Source: Margaritispora aquatica (taxonomy: Eukaryota; Ascomycota; Leotiomycetes; Helotiales; Discinellaceae). Taken from it: a stretch of DNA of 64,000 nt. The notes beneath the pieces are model-generated. The model did not search any database, was not told the DNA's origin, and worked only from the letters and a program-made list of their open reading frames with translations. The translations under genes and the position numbers were made by a program. The stretch spans positions 729,207-793,206 of the forward strand of contig VJWN01000016.1 of assembly GCA_007644065.1 (NCBI GenBank). The letters run 5' to 3'. How positions within the stretch are numbered: the stretch's first letter is position 1; each line of letters opens with the position of its first letter. Shown here piece by piece: positions 47,422 through 60,097 of this stretch.

Positions 47422-49112
47422 ATGATTAGCCTACTCAGCTCACTGCTAGATACCAGCCCCCTCATGAAGGGTGTGGTTTTGGTTGGCATCTTCATCCTCT
47501 ATCTTCAGATAACAGCCTTCAAGAACCTCATCCGCCTCAAAGGAATTCCTGGTCCACGTCTTTACGACATCAGTAAATGGCGTCTCGCATACGATGACTG
47601 GCTCGGCATCCGCACACCTTCCATTCATCGCTTACATCAACACTACGGACCCATAGTACGAGTCGGGCCCAACGAAATATCATTTAACTCGCTCTCCGCT
47701 CTAAAGACCATCTACGGCGCCGGCAGCGGTTTTGAACGAACGTCCTTCTACCGCATGTTCGACGTGTATGGACACCAGAACCTCTTCACATTCGCTAGTG
47801 TCAAAGAGCACGGCGAGAGGAAGAAGATCCTCGCTCATGCGTATTCCAAATCCAGCATCCTCAAGTCCTCGGCTGCGGCTGTGGAGGAGAAAGTGTGGGA
47901 ATACATGCAACTCATCGCCAATGAGCCGGAGATCGCAAGCGAGACGTTCAGCAGCTTACACTACTATTCTCTGGATAACATCACGCACTTCCTGTACGGC
48001 GACGCTTTTGGCGCTACTGCTGCGCTGAAAGGCTCCAAGCATGACCAGATCATGCTAAACGATGTGCTTGACCCAGCAAGAAGAAAACTCGCTTGGTTTG
48101 CATGCCATTTGCCAAGATACACGAAGTGGCTTATGACCCGTACTGGTGCGCAAGAGAAGCTCGTTGCGGGACTGGGATTGCTGCCGATGCAGAAACCGAC
48201 GGTTTATACGGGAATCCGGAGACATGCTCTTGGAGCCTGGGAGAAGTACGCGCAGAGCGCGAAGGATGTGAAGACTGCTTCGCGAACCTCGACTATCATC
48301 AGTCGTCTGGGCGAGACGCCACTGGGTGATATGGATATCGCGTCCGAGGCTGCGGATCACCTGCTCGCTGGTGTTGATACGACGAGCGACACGCTTATGT
48401 TCCTCATCTGGGCTCTTTCGCTTCCTGAGAACGCCAAGTTCCAGGAGAAGCTCATTGCGGAGGTCTCAGCGATGACTGCTTCGAACATGAATGAACAGGG
48501 CATTCCTACTGTTGACGCGACCATGAAACTGCCTTACTTAGATGCGGTGATCAAGGAGACATTAAGATTATACGCTCCTCTCCCCGCTTCCGAGCCAAGA
48601 AGTCTACCTACGCCTACAATCATCGACGGGTACTCAATCCCAGCTAACACGGTGGTGAGCATGTCACCATACTCTTTACACCGTAATCCGAAAGTGTTCA
48701 AAGATCCGCTGGTATTCAACCCCGAGCGCTGGTTCGGTGATGCCAACGAGGTTGCGGAGATGAAGAAGTGGTTTTGGGCGTTCTCGAGCGGTGGCAGGAT
48801 GTGTATTGGTATTCAGTAAGTCATGGTCATGTGTTTATGTTCGTGAGTAAATAGGGTGATGCTGATTGAGTGCAGTTTGGCCATGGCTGAGATGACAACT
48901 TTGACGGCTGCGATTTATAGGGTGTACAACACGAAAGTGAAGGCCGGGACGGAGGATGTCACACCTGGGATTACGAGCCGCTTTGAGGTCTTTCGCGATG
49001 AGGTGAAGCCGTTTTTGAAGGTATGTCTTTAGGGAGAGGAAATACGAAAAGTAGATTAGACTGACGCGTTTTATAGGAGCACGAATGCTGGATTGACTTC
49101 CAGAAGAGATAG
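47422..49112 (+). CDS. Cytochrome P450 monooxygenase
   Basis: A microsomal haem monooxygenase. Exons: 47422-48815, 48876-49020, 49077-49112; 524 residues, family-normal. An N-terminal membrane anchor spans about residues 15-33 (MKGVVLVGIFILYLQI) and is followed by the GIPGPRLYDIS hinge. Then come the I-helix LLAGVDTTSDTLMF, the ExxR motif KETLRLYAPLP, the PERW region (FNPERWFGD) and the haem loop FSSGGRMCIGI whose Cys ligates iron; the following H-L-A-M-A-E completes the L-helix across intron 1. Substrate and CYP family are not assigned. No polyketide or terpene core gene is nearby, so a secondary-metabolite role is not supported here. Confidence 0.95.
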
Positions 49113-52100
49113 GCTAGATCTATGCTTGATTTTGATTGGCTTTTCAAGTATCGCTCTTAACTCACGATTTCCAGTCTGAGAGCATCTCTGAGTAACTTTC
49201 CAGACTGTTGAATGAAAGAGTATTTCTCTTAGATCACGATGACTATACATACAAATACAATATAAATCACGAACACTTGCATGCAAAACTTCCCACATTC
49301 ACGAATCATCTCACTCACAAACGCGAGGAGATATATAAGCCCACCTCTCCTGTAAACCATTGACAGTGTTAGCGACATGACAAAATACACAAATCTTCAT
49401 AATCAGACAACTTCATAATTCCGAAATCCCCGCTCTCGACGAACTCGCATAACGACACGAATCATCCTCAGCTTCACAAGGCAGAAGCAGAATGTCAAGC
49501 TCTTCCTCCTCCTCCTCCCCCTACTCCACATTCACATCCACCACCACACCCACCAACCGCTCAGTGCAATTCACCTTGCACGACCTGTATTCACGCCATC
49601 TGTTCCTCGCACTGCGGGATGTTCAATACCCACACTTTCCCCGAACTCTCTGACACCAATGTAAATCACCACACCAGTGCCAGTCAGAAATGCATGGATC
49701 CCAAAGACAGGGTGCTGGTCGGCGGTAAGAAAATGCAATTGCCACACAGTCAGACGTTTCGTGAGAGAAAAGAGGACGGTTATTTTCTTCTGGAGAGTGC
49801 GGCGAAGAATAGGAGGAGAATAGCTAGTAAGTAAGCTGGGGGAGGAAGGGAGGGCGTGGTAGCGGGGAAGATGTCTTGGGTGTGATAGGGATGGGAGAAG
49901 ACTCGTGGAGGGGGATCGAGGACTTTGTGTCTTTCTTTTAAGGGGTAACAAATATGAAATTGAATTATGATGGGGTGGGGTGGGATGTTGAGTCTGAGAC
50001 ATACAGCAGAGGCTTTGCTTTGGCGAAATGTTGGGAGAAGCAGTGGAAGTGGGGTGAAGGTGGGGTTTCTAGGTGAGGTATTCGAACGCAGTGCTTGCAC
50101 AGAAACTGGCAACAAAGGATGCGCGTCTTTAAAACACTACGAGCTATTGGGATTGATCCTCCATGCAGCTATATGACTCAAGCTGCATAAGATCTCATGA
50201 AATATCTCACCAATCTATCTATCAAGACGAAAGTGGTGGCCATGAACAGAATACACACAGTTGACACCTCATCTTTCCGTGGCAGCACAGAATATAATCG
50301 AGGCATAACACAAAATATAACTCGAGAGGTCCCATGAGGGTGATGGGATCTTTTCTTGTAGGTGCATGGCGTTCTGCCATGCTGTTTGATTTCATTGCTG
50401 ACGTGCTTGATGGTTGTGGTATGATTGGAACGATTTTCGGATTTTACGAAAGAAGTACGAATCTGTAAGTTTATCTCTACCATGACCTGAGTTCGAATTA
50501 TTCGATTTACATTATAGTAATGATGTTGAGGTTAAGTCACTTTTACACATTAGAGTTGTGGGCAAAATACGCTTGACAGCAAGAACCAGAGATACGCAAG
50601 TGCTAACAAGTCAGTATGTTTTATACCTTCTCGTCAGATTAAAAGAGATTCTTTCCAGCCTTCACGTCTCTCTATCTACATGAGCAAGGGGGTATGAATC
50701 ACTTCCAATCTAATGGTGAGCGACTTCCATCTTAAAAGCATCAGGAAAACCACGACTCTCTCTCACCTCGTAGTCTACACGTCAACGTGAATTCCAAAGC
50801 ATGACAACATCCCAAACACCGCCAAACAAGTCTACTTTACATAAATACCTCTAGAATCGAAATAAATCTGCTTCACTCGTGAGATTATCAAGATACCTAC
50901 TTACTATGTATGTTCTTCGTAATACAGTACCTATATAAGAGCCCTTGTTCTCAAGAAAGGCAAAGCCCTCGACCGACAGCAAGTATTGGACCGCTAAAGT
51001 AGACAAAAATTTCGACGGCAAGCATAATGAGAGCTCTGTACTGATAGTTGACTATCGTCGATTGTGCTGCTGTCGACTTTCCCTGCATTCAAAATGAAAG
51101 TTGAAATTGAAATCCTCCTTCGGCTGCGAACGAGCTGATCCAATCTTTGTGGCACCTCATCAACAAGACTCAAGATATATTTTCAAGTCTTACTGCTAGT
51201 ATCTAACTTGATTAGAGGAACAGTAACATCAACCGTGCGTCTCAATCTGGCGTTGTGTTGATGTACTTGACCCGCACTCGAGTATGCATGTGGTGGAATA
51301 TTTATCTCCTGGACAATGCCGTACATCCTCATGTAAATCGCAAGCGTCAACTACCTCAAATTGAATCTTGTTTCTTTCCTAGCTTACTCTTCACTTTCCG
51401 CCAATTCACTTTGATAGCAAAAATCAAGACAAGTTCGAGCTGCACTCGTACTTCTCACTTCGAGCCTCGAGTATCAACAACAGCCAAACCACCAAATGCA
51501 AGTCATCCACATCTATTAGTAGAAAAAAAAAATGATGATTGATACTATCAACACTTCATTGCAAAAGTCTGCTAGCATGAGCTGGAAGTATATTGAAGGA
51601 CCAAGTCACTCAACTGACCTCTCGCAAAATTTGACTGATGTGTGAAAGATCTAGTACTGGTTTTCTATCCAAGAGCTGCTGTGGGTTCAACTATCGAGAG
51701 CACTCTTGCTGTTGCTGTTCTATCACTGTCAGCCATACTTGATCCCATCGAAACGATGTCATTGTTCCCGTCTACATCTCTTTTCCATCCAAACCTTCAT
51801 CCCATAAGTTCAATACTCAACACTTCTCCCTATCCAAAGTGCATGCTCCTCCCACCTAAACCCCTCACCCTAGCAAAGCTCACGCAACAGGAGAAAGAGA
51901 AAGAAACGCACCACAAGCCCAACAAGCCGCTCCTCCTCTAAGGACTTTCGTTCCCGAGCCTTTTCACGCTCAAGCTCGTTCATTCGCCTGTTGCCGAGCA
52001 CACCACAACACTGCAAGTGCTTTGGTTTGCGTCGAGGGGGTGACTCAGTATAATGACCGCCTAGCCATTTGCGCGAAAGAGAGGAACAATGGAACGTCGT

Positions 52101-52887
52101 TACGAGTTCCTCATACAGCGGTAGTATGGCCAAATCCACCCCTCCCTCCAGGAATTGTTGTTGTCATCCGCCTCCTCCACCCTCACCTTCGACGCAGATG
52201 CTCCCGTCATCTAACGAACTATTGCCGTATAGTCACTCGCTCGCTCACTCCCTCACTCACGCCCAATTCCCAGATTCGAATTTCGAGTTTCGCATTTCGA
52301 TCCCCAAACCCTATCCACCTATCATTACTTACCTGGCAACCAGTAGCACAGGACAGGTTGCTTTCATCTATCTAGACTATCAGGAATAATAAAAAATAAA
52401 AAATAAAATAAAAAAAAACTTGGAAATTGAAAAGGGAAAGTGAACTCGAGGTGGCAATGGTCAATTAGATGAATAACCTACACATAAGTTTCCATCAACG
52501 AAGGAAATCCAGATCGAGCAAATCTATCCTTAGAGTCTCTCGCTCATTAAATTGACGTGTGCAAATTTAATCAGCCATGCCACGTAAGCTGGTGAATGAT
52601 GTCTGTTCTCGTAGTCTCATATCTTCTTCATTGTCAGCTGTCACCTCCAAAAGCAAATCTTGCACTTCTACACGACTAGACCTTCAGACTAGCTGCTCAA
52701 TGGATTCATTTCTCGCTATCATATATGCCCTGTATATATAATTGTATGTCCTCTCTGTGTATCATGTCAAACATCGTCGCAACGCTCAAAGCACCTCTTA
52801 ACGCCTCGCCCTTAAAACAGATCCCATAGTCATGTCCACATCCAGTCTACCGACCAAACAACTAATGCAACTCTACAACAAAACCGT
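49113..52887. other. 3.8-kb spacer, no gene recognised
   Basis: The longest gene-free stretch apart from the transposon block. Frames at 49571-50115 (Pro/Ser-rich, minus) and 51642-52389 (plus) show only low-complexity composition. An A-rich run (AATAAAAAATAAAA type) lies at 52386-52422, 3' of the bleomycin hydrolase gene. Confidence 0.5.
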
Positions 52888-54443
52888 CTAAGCCAAAGCG
52901 CCCAAAGGATCCCAAAGTGGCATAACCTTAGGTTCACTCTTCAGCACATCCAAAACCTCTTGACTTACAAATCTTGGCTCCACAACCGCCTGGTAACAGA
53001 ACTCATCCATCCATTTATCAGACATGACGAACCACCCACCACTTCCTGGTGCAGTGCCCCACGAATTCTGCACTCGCCATCTCACGCTCTTTCCATTCTC
53101 GATGTGTACAGCTGTCAGGACCATAGCGTGGGTCATGGCGCTCTCACCGGTCATCAAACGCTGAGCTTTGGACATACCGAGACGCACATTGAAGCCGAGC
53201 TCGTAGTCGATAAGTGAAGTGTCCATGATGCCACTAGGAGAGTTCGAGTATTTGCCCACATCGGAACCGAAGAAGATCGGAAGGTCCGCTTGGAGCATCT
53301 TAATGCAGGCTGCTTTCATCACGTCCATGGTCACGTTGACATAGGTAATACCGCGACCACCAACGATGTTGCCGAGCCTGTCTACAGTAAGGAGGGTGTT
53401 GTATTCGTTTCTTGGATCATTTACGAGGGAGAACATATTGTGAACCGTGGACTTCGTGATACGAATTGACTGCACTGTTGAAAGCTCTTTGGCAAATCCG
53501 TGAGGAGTGTTTGTCATCTCTCGTGCCACTCCCTTCGCATCGATATAGTTCCATGTGAACTTTGTGTGAGGAGCAGGTGGTGGGCCGAGAGTGAGCGTCA
53601 GAATAAGGTGGATTTCCCGCATCATCTTTTCTTTCACCTCTATGATATCCTTGGTACTCTTCGTCCCAGCCGTAGCCATTGCTCGGAGTTGAAGCGCATC
53701 TTCACGGAGCTTGGTAGTGATCAAGGAATTGATCGATGCCGAAGCTTGTGCGTTGAAAGAATCCGGGTACAGATCTTGTGGCACCAATCCATACTTGTGG
53801 ACCAAATTGTAGACCATATCCCATTGCCCGCCATCACTGACAGGCGATTGGAGTAGAGTCTGCACCAGTCGGGTATCAAGATCCTCACTGACGGTATCCA
53901 GTATCTGCTCCAAGAAGAAGTTGGCCTTTTCTAACTTATCGTAAAAGAACAAGTATGCTTGTGAAAGTTCGAATTTATCGAGGTTATGGCGCTTCATCAG
54001 GGCAACACGGAACACATTCGTGGATGCGAACAACCAGCATCTCCCAGAGCTGCGCTGGTTTGTAATAGGCGCACCTTCGAAGGAGATCTTGGTATTGAAC
54101 ACTTGTTGGTCCTTGATAGCAGCAGATCGAGAGAGGAGCACAGTCTTGGGATCTGCAGCGCTCAAAGCAGAGAGAGCGAGTCTATCTCGTTAGTGGGGTT
54201 GTTGTAACTGAGAGCAGTAACGCACCTATTCTTTGGATCTTGCAAGAGCTGGTGTTCCCACTGTCCGACATCCGAGACAGACAAAGTAGTCCAAGGAGCT
54301 TTGAAGGTCTTCCTGGAGCCTGTAATAGCCTTCTCATCGACATCAAAGTACTCGCTGTCAACGTCGGTAACTTCGAGAGATCGGAGCTGCTCGATAACGA
54401 GCTTCTCGTTTGGGAAGACTCCTTTGGATACATTCGCTCCCAT
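52888..54443 (-). CDS. LAP3: Bleomycin hydrolase (C1B cysteine aminopeptidase)
   Basis: A homohexameric papain-fold aminopeptidase; relatives (yeast Lap3/Blh1) also detoxify homocysteine thiolactone. Two exons (minus), 54443-54226 and 54181-52888; 503 residues, family-normal. The catalytic Cys is in ITNQRSSGRCWLFAS, His in ESAMTHAMVLTAVH, Asn in VQNSWGTAPGSGGWF. Other marks are LSQAYLFFYDKLEKANFFLE, SDGGQWDM, KYGLVPQDLYPDS and PIFFGSDVGK. The C-terminus ends LWDPLGALA, like the yeast arm that enters the active site. The start MGANVSKG has Gly2 and Ser6, an N-myristoylation-type signal. The intron (GTGCGT-TAG, 43 nt) is short but restores NRLALSALSAADPK. Confidence 0.95.
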
Positions 54444-57400
54444 AATTGCGGGTAGAGGTTCGCGAAGCTGTTTTAAATAATTATTATATGTTAGTGAAGC
54501 TGGTGGGGATGGCAGATGATCAAAGAATAAGTGAAGATGTTGGAGTGAAGCAACGTGGTGGGCATACAGAGGAGCATCAGCAGACAGCGCGATAACGAGA
54601 GCTGGAGCTTATCGTCGGGATATGTGGGGTATCAATGCGGACACCTTCCTGGAAGAGACAAGCTTGTCCATCAAGGTTATGGGGCAGATTAGGGTTCGAT
54701 GATTCGCTGAAGCAGTTTGTAAGTACATCTTCAATAACAGAGATTCTCACTTCATCTATTAGGTCAAAAGCGAATGGTTTTGATATAATTTTCACTATGA
54801 ACTTATTGTGAGCATATGCTTCATTATCATTCATGTTGGCATTTCCTTGTCTTCTAAACATGAGTATGAATAAACTCAATATAATGGAAGAACAAGGCGT
54901 ACATATTAAAGACCTCATCCACTTTCAGATCTCCATTACCCAAATCGGTGCATTCTGAAGTTCTCAAATGTTTTGGAGTATAAGTGAAAGCATCCTTGGG
55001 GTAAGAAGCATAGAAATTAACACAATAAGTTATGATAGTCAAGACTAAGCTATATAATTCAATGACCACGACCTCAAAGGCTACCGTCATACTACACGAC
55101 ATAAATAAACAGTAGCTTCCCAGACACACGAAGCCCGTAGCTTTATTTTTACCTTTGCAAGATCTCTCTATTTCTCAAACATATCGGTATGTTTGGGAGC
55201 ATCCAACCGTTCTTTCAGATACAGCCTAGAGTGGCATCCATAGGCAGGTCAAAATCGCACTAGGACATCATATAAACAACACTGTTGGCAGTTCAAATGA
55301 TCGTGTGTCTCCAAAATGATGAACGACGAGAGTTAATTTACAGTAGAAGTGTACCATGGGAACTTGATAAAAAATACATTATGCATGCTGTATCAAGCCA
55401 GAACTAGACTGACTGTGCCTAAAAATTGTGCTTTCTCGGAACAGCCTTCAACGTCAAACTATCGACTACAATATGAATTTTGAACTTGCAAGCATCTGAA
55501 GATAGTACACAAGGTCAGACGCGAAGTATCATATAAGCAGCACGGCCAGACCGACTTCAAATAGAAAGCTACCTAGATGAGCGATTTTTGATTGGGGTGA
55601 TTAGCACGACTTGGAACAAGCCAAACATGTTCTGGTGTCTTTTGATCTGATTATGACAGTGTCGATTTTAAGAATTGAGCGAACATGACAACAGGTTAAG
55701 GAAACATAGGTACACAAGTTTCTGTGACTCGTTCTAATCAGTGACTTGAAGTGTGACGCTTCCATCATCAATGAAGAGAGACCTTGGTGTGAATATGTAG
55801 CGATCGAGGGAAATAAGAATGACTGACTCGCTCAAGCCATCATTTGGATGAAAGGAGATCTCAAGCTGAATATGAATAACACAAACACAGTGGATGCACA
55901 ACTTTGCGCGAGCCGGAGATAGAACGAATCGCTAAAGACATGAGTGAAAACTGGGCTTGGCAAAAACAATTTTACCTACCCCAATGCACTGAAACATACG
56001 GAGATACATTAATCATGCATGTTTGCTTCGCTTCACGTGAAGCTCTGAATGTCAACAATGTCCCCATTGTCTCTTCACGAGTTCCACACTTGGTCTCGCC
56101 ATGTCACGACATCGCAACCCCCATGGCCCAAACCGAGAGAGAGAGAGGGGCATAACTCGGCAGCTGACAAGAGCGCCAATCTTCGGTCCACAAGCTCGAT
56201 CCAGCGAATCTCCGAGCTAAGGCGTCGGTTGGTGCCCCTGACGACTTCCAGGTTCCGAGAAACCAGGGGTTGCTATGGAGACAAACGCGGATCTTACACC
56301 CAAATTTCCTTTTGAGTGCCTCGGTGCAGCATGAACGTGTCAACATTGAGTGCAAAATCATTTCCGTTGCGAGTTGCCAATTTCCTTTTGGGCGCGTGAA
56401 ACGGCGTTGCTTCAATGTTTCCATCTTTCCATCTTTGAGAAGATGTGTGAAGAATGGAGATTGGAGATTGGAGATGAGAGATGGGGCAACAATGAATCAA
56501 AAGATGGCGGGTCCGTGAGAGGAGTGGATCAGTGGATCGCATGTGATGAACTGGCACTCGGTCTCTGAGGTGTCTCCGTAACTGTCAGTGGTGTGGCTTT
56601 TTGGAGGTGGTTGGAAGGGGGCTGGGAGCACAAGCTCTAGGACATCCAGCACCAGTGGACTTGGAAAGTTGTATAAACCGTTGTGAGAATTGACCAATGA
56701 TCATGCACCACGAGCAAAATATGCACGTCGGTACATGGGATATCCTTTTGGGCTGAGCTGAAGACATTGACCTAGGTGACAAGGTGACAACCTTCGAGCC
56801 TCTCTCTCTCTCCACACATGGACAGGACAGTAGAGAGAGGAGGCTGGTAAGAGATGCAATCGCCAGTCGATGAAGTTGATGTGCATCTGCCGTGTTGATC
56901 CGAATTACCCTGCGAGCTGCAACTGGTGCAGCGGAATGCAGAGACAGATGCACTCTCTGGACTCTGCATAAAGCAACCAGCACGACGAAGGTGACGACCT
57001 CTCAGGTCTCCTTTGCAAACAGAAAGCTTCCACTTCCACTTCCACAACCGTAACCCAGGATCAGGCAGCATAGAGATTCGCAATTGTGTCCGGTTGAAGG
57101 AAGATCATCGTCGCATGGCCGATAAAAAGTTGGATATTCGTTCTGTCGAGGCAGATCTGGAGAAGTTGACGTTTGTAGGGCTTGCAGGTTGGGTTTTATA
57201 ACCTTGACTTGGATACTCGGCGAAGCCCTTCAAACAGATGGGGAGAGCTTGAGCACAACCTGCGCCTTATCAACATCAACATCAACATCATTTCATCCCT
57301 CCCCCCCTCTGTCAAGCATAATCGTCAATGATCATCATTATCCCCTCCTCAGGCCCAAGTCCCAAGCTTCGACCCTCATCTGAGAGGGTTCAGGTTCGTG

Positions 57401-57972
57401 TTACAGAGACGGCTTCCCCCAGATGGAAGCCCAATCAAGCATGACTGTGTAGAAATGAAGCTCCAAGTGAAACGTTGGTGATCCAATCATTCCAATTGAC
57501 CCCAATCCACCGTAGTTGACCCCAATCAATACAATTCAATAATTGAGCCAGGACCAGATTTGGCCGTATTTTGAGTCGTTTGGAACGCCTATTCAAAGCC
57601 AAGCTAAACCCAATTGGGTGTAAACAAATCAAAAACAACACGCACCACGGACCACCCGCTTAGAAAAACAAAGTCCCTTTCCAACCACCCCCGTCAACCT
57701 CCTGCTTCTTCTCCTCCACCGCAACACCATAAATTCACAACATCTTCTTCTTCACAATACCCTTCTCCAATCATCAAAAACATCTACAACTTCATCTTCA
57801 CTTCAAACCTCCCCCCACCACCACAACCACCTTTCGCAACTCAATTGAAAGCCGAGTCAAGAAGCGTCAATCGTCTTCTTCCCTCTCCTTTCTTCACCAA
57901 GAAGCAAGAGACCCCTTCTTGTCTTCCTTTCGGCACGTCGAAAGGCATTCGAGAAGAGATCTCGCCTGAAAG
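54444..57972. other. Spacer and hex1 5' region
   Basis: No gene was recognised from 54444 to about 57100. From about 57200 the plus strand becomes C/T-rich (57640-57970 is nearly all C, T and A with no ATG), as in a long leader of a highly expressed fungal gene. A TATAAC at 57196 and a CATCAA hexamer run at 57268-57290 precede it. A short frame at 57117 (MADKKLDIRSVEADLEKLTF) could be an exon but is not linked by clear splice sites. Confidence 0.45.
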
Positions 57973-60097
57973 GTCGTCAACCTGGACTTTGACGCCCGCG
58001 TCCCGATCCCCTTCAGCATCTTCCCTTCGTCGTACCGGAGCGACGAAAAAGTAACAACTACCCAGACTCACGTCGAGGGTGAAATCAAGCTTCCAGCACA
58101 GCAGCGCGTCGGACGGGAAGGTGAATTCACTTCTCTCTCTGCAACTCCTCTGCCAGCGCGCAAGGAGCAAGAATTCACGCAGGAGGAAGTCCATATCACA
58201 CGCGAGGAAGAGCAATATCACCGTCCGAGCCGCAAGGAAGAGATCTACATCCGCGAGGAAGAACGAAGGTAAGCCGCAGAATGGATTTCACATCTGAATA
58301 TACCCCCTTTTTTCATACCAGTGTTATATTACACTTCAAAAGAGAGAGAGAGAGATTGTTCACACCGCATTCCGAACTGCGAGACAAACCCACTGCAAAA
58401 GGAGATACTCAGAAGAATGGTGGTGGTGGCCAGTTCATCAATCTTCTCTTCTGCGGGTTTCAATTGAGTGGCTTGCGGGCGTGTTCCTCATTCCTCCAGC
58501 CATTCCATTTCCTTCCAGCGTCAATAACTGGTCAAATTGCAAAGTCCAAGCGCCCCCAGCTGAGCCAGGGGTTGCGAAGGCCCCCGACTTGATTTGTTTC
58601 TCCTTCGACTTTTCTTTTTTGGTTTAGTCTGTTGACACAGTAACCACTTTACATGAACCTGGTCCCCTCCCTTCACCGACAGATATCTTTTCATCGAAGC
58701 TTTGCTAACTTTCATCTCTACTTAACAGACCCATCAAGCAATCATCAACTCACATCGACATCGAACTTCCTCACATACATAGACCTCATCTCTCTGACCT
58801 CCTTCCTCAACATCGTCCTCATCTCTCTGATATCCTCCCCAAGCATCGTCCTCATCTCGCCGATCTTCTCCCACACCACCATCACCACCACGACTCCAAG
58901 GTAGACGTCACCGTCCACCGTCCACAGCGTCGTCAACAATACGAGACCGAGATTGACGTTTCCGAACGTGAATACCGATCCCGCTTCCAGCCTCAATACC
59001 GTGAAGAAGTTCGCACTACTACCACCACCGTCGACCCTCCCCGTTACCCACAACAATCCTTCCGTGAGAACATTCACGTTAGCCAAGCAACTGTAGACCC
59101 TCCCCGTCCACAGTCCACCTACCGCGAAGAGATCAGAGTCAACCAAGCCACGGTTGATCCTCCTCGTAACATCCCCGTCTACCGAGAAGAAGTTCGTGTC
59201 ACCGGTACCACCGTTGACCCTATCACTCGCGTTCAAGAACCTTACCGTCAAGAAGTCCGCTTTACCGAGCAGACTATCGACCCTCCTCGTTTCAAACCTA
59301 CCAAGTTTGAAAAAGTTCGTGTCACCGAAGAAACCGTCGAGCCTTCCAGCTTCACACAAAACAAAATGGGTTACTACGATGAAGATGGTAAGTCATTCTT
59401 TGTTGTCTTTTGCCCATCATCACCTTCCCCAAATCCTAAGACTTGTTAGGTCACTACCACTCCCTTCGCCATGGATTGCACAAGGCTGCTGATCGCGTGA
59501 TGGGCCGACATCACCACCACCACCACATTAATAGGGAGGAGATTGACGTGACCATAGCCCCGGCCCCAAGCCGCTCCTCTGCCCCAGAGGGTTCAGTCAC
59601 CCCCAACACTGTCACCATCCCATGCCACCACATCCGATCCGGAGATCTCTTGATGCTTCAAGGCCGCCCTTGCCAAGTCATCCGAATCACAACCTCAGGT
59701 GCCACTGGCCAACACAGATACTTGGGTGTTGATCTCTTCACCAAGCAATTGCACGAGGAGTCTTCATTCATTTCCAACCCAAGCCCAAGTGTTGTTGTCC
59801 AGACCATGCTCGGCCCAGTCTTTAAGCAATACCGTGTTCTTGACCTCCAAGACGGAACTGGTAAGTCAATTCACGTACCTTTACCATGCTGACCATCACT
59901 AACTCCAACTAGTTGTTGCCATGACTGAGACCGGTGATGTCAAGCCAGCAATCTCCGTCATTGACCAATCCGATCTCTGGGGTCGCCTTACCAAGGCCTT
60001 CGAGAGCGGTCGTGGCTCCGTCCGCATTCTTGTCATCAACGATGGTGGTCGTGAGCTCGCCGTTGACATGAAGGTCATTCACGGATCCCGATTGTAA
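57973..60097 (+). CDS. hex1: Woronin body major protein HEX1, with upstream coding extension
   Basis: Forms the crystalline core of Woronin bodies, peroxisome-derived organelles that plug septal pores after injury. Exons seen: 57973-58268 (5' limit uncertain), 58729-59387, 59450-59860, 59913-60097. The canonical ATG at 59366 (MGYYDEDG) gives 205 residues: HYHSLRHGLHKAADRVMG, a His6 tract, the eIF5A-related core VTIPCHHIRSGDLLMLQG, GATGQHRYLGVDLFTKQLHE, VVVQTMLGPVFKQYRVLD, FESGRGSVRILVINDGGREL, and the PTS1 SRL at the end. The hypusine Lys of eIF5A is absent, confirming HEX1. Upstream exons stay in frame for another ~315 codons with tandem repeats. No ATG occurs in them, so a further 5' exon or alternative start is required. 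Confidence 0.93.
58763..58892 (+). repeat. Tandem LP-HRPHL-SDL repeat within the hex1 extension
   Basis: Three 11-residue copies: LPHIHRPHLSDL, LPQHRPHLSDI and LPKHRPHLADL, followed by LPHHHHHHDSK. Bases repeat as well as residues (CATCGTCCTCATCTC recurs). Confidence 0.85.
58997..59349 (+). repeat. Degenerate ~20-residue repeat in the hex1 extension
   Basis: About six imperfect copies of Y/F-R-E-E-V-R-V-T-x-x-T-V-D-P-P-R: YREEVRTTTTTVDPPR, FRENIHVSQATVDPPR, YREEIRVNQATVDPPR, YREEVRVTGTTVDPIT, YRQEVRFTEQTIDPPR and FEKVRVTEETVEPS. They run directly into the canonical MGYYDEDG start. Confidence 0.88.

Noticed and set aside
57614..58054. 146-codon plus frame over the hex1 leader
   Set aside because: Proline/serine low complexity in a C/T-rich leader, in a different frame from the spliced hex1 exons.
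58745..59359. 204-codon minus-strand frame opposite hex1
   Set aside because: It is the antisense shadow of the hex1 repeat region and is explained by its codon pattern.
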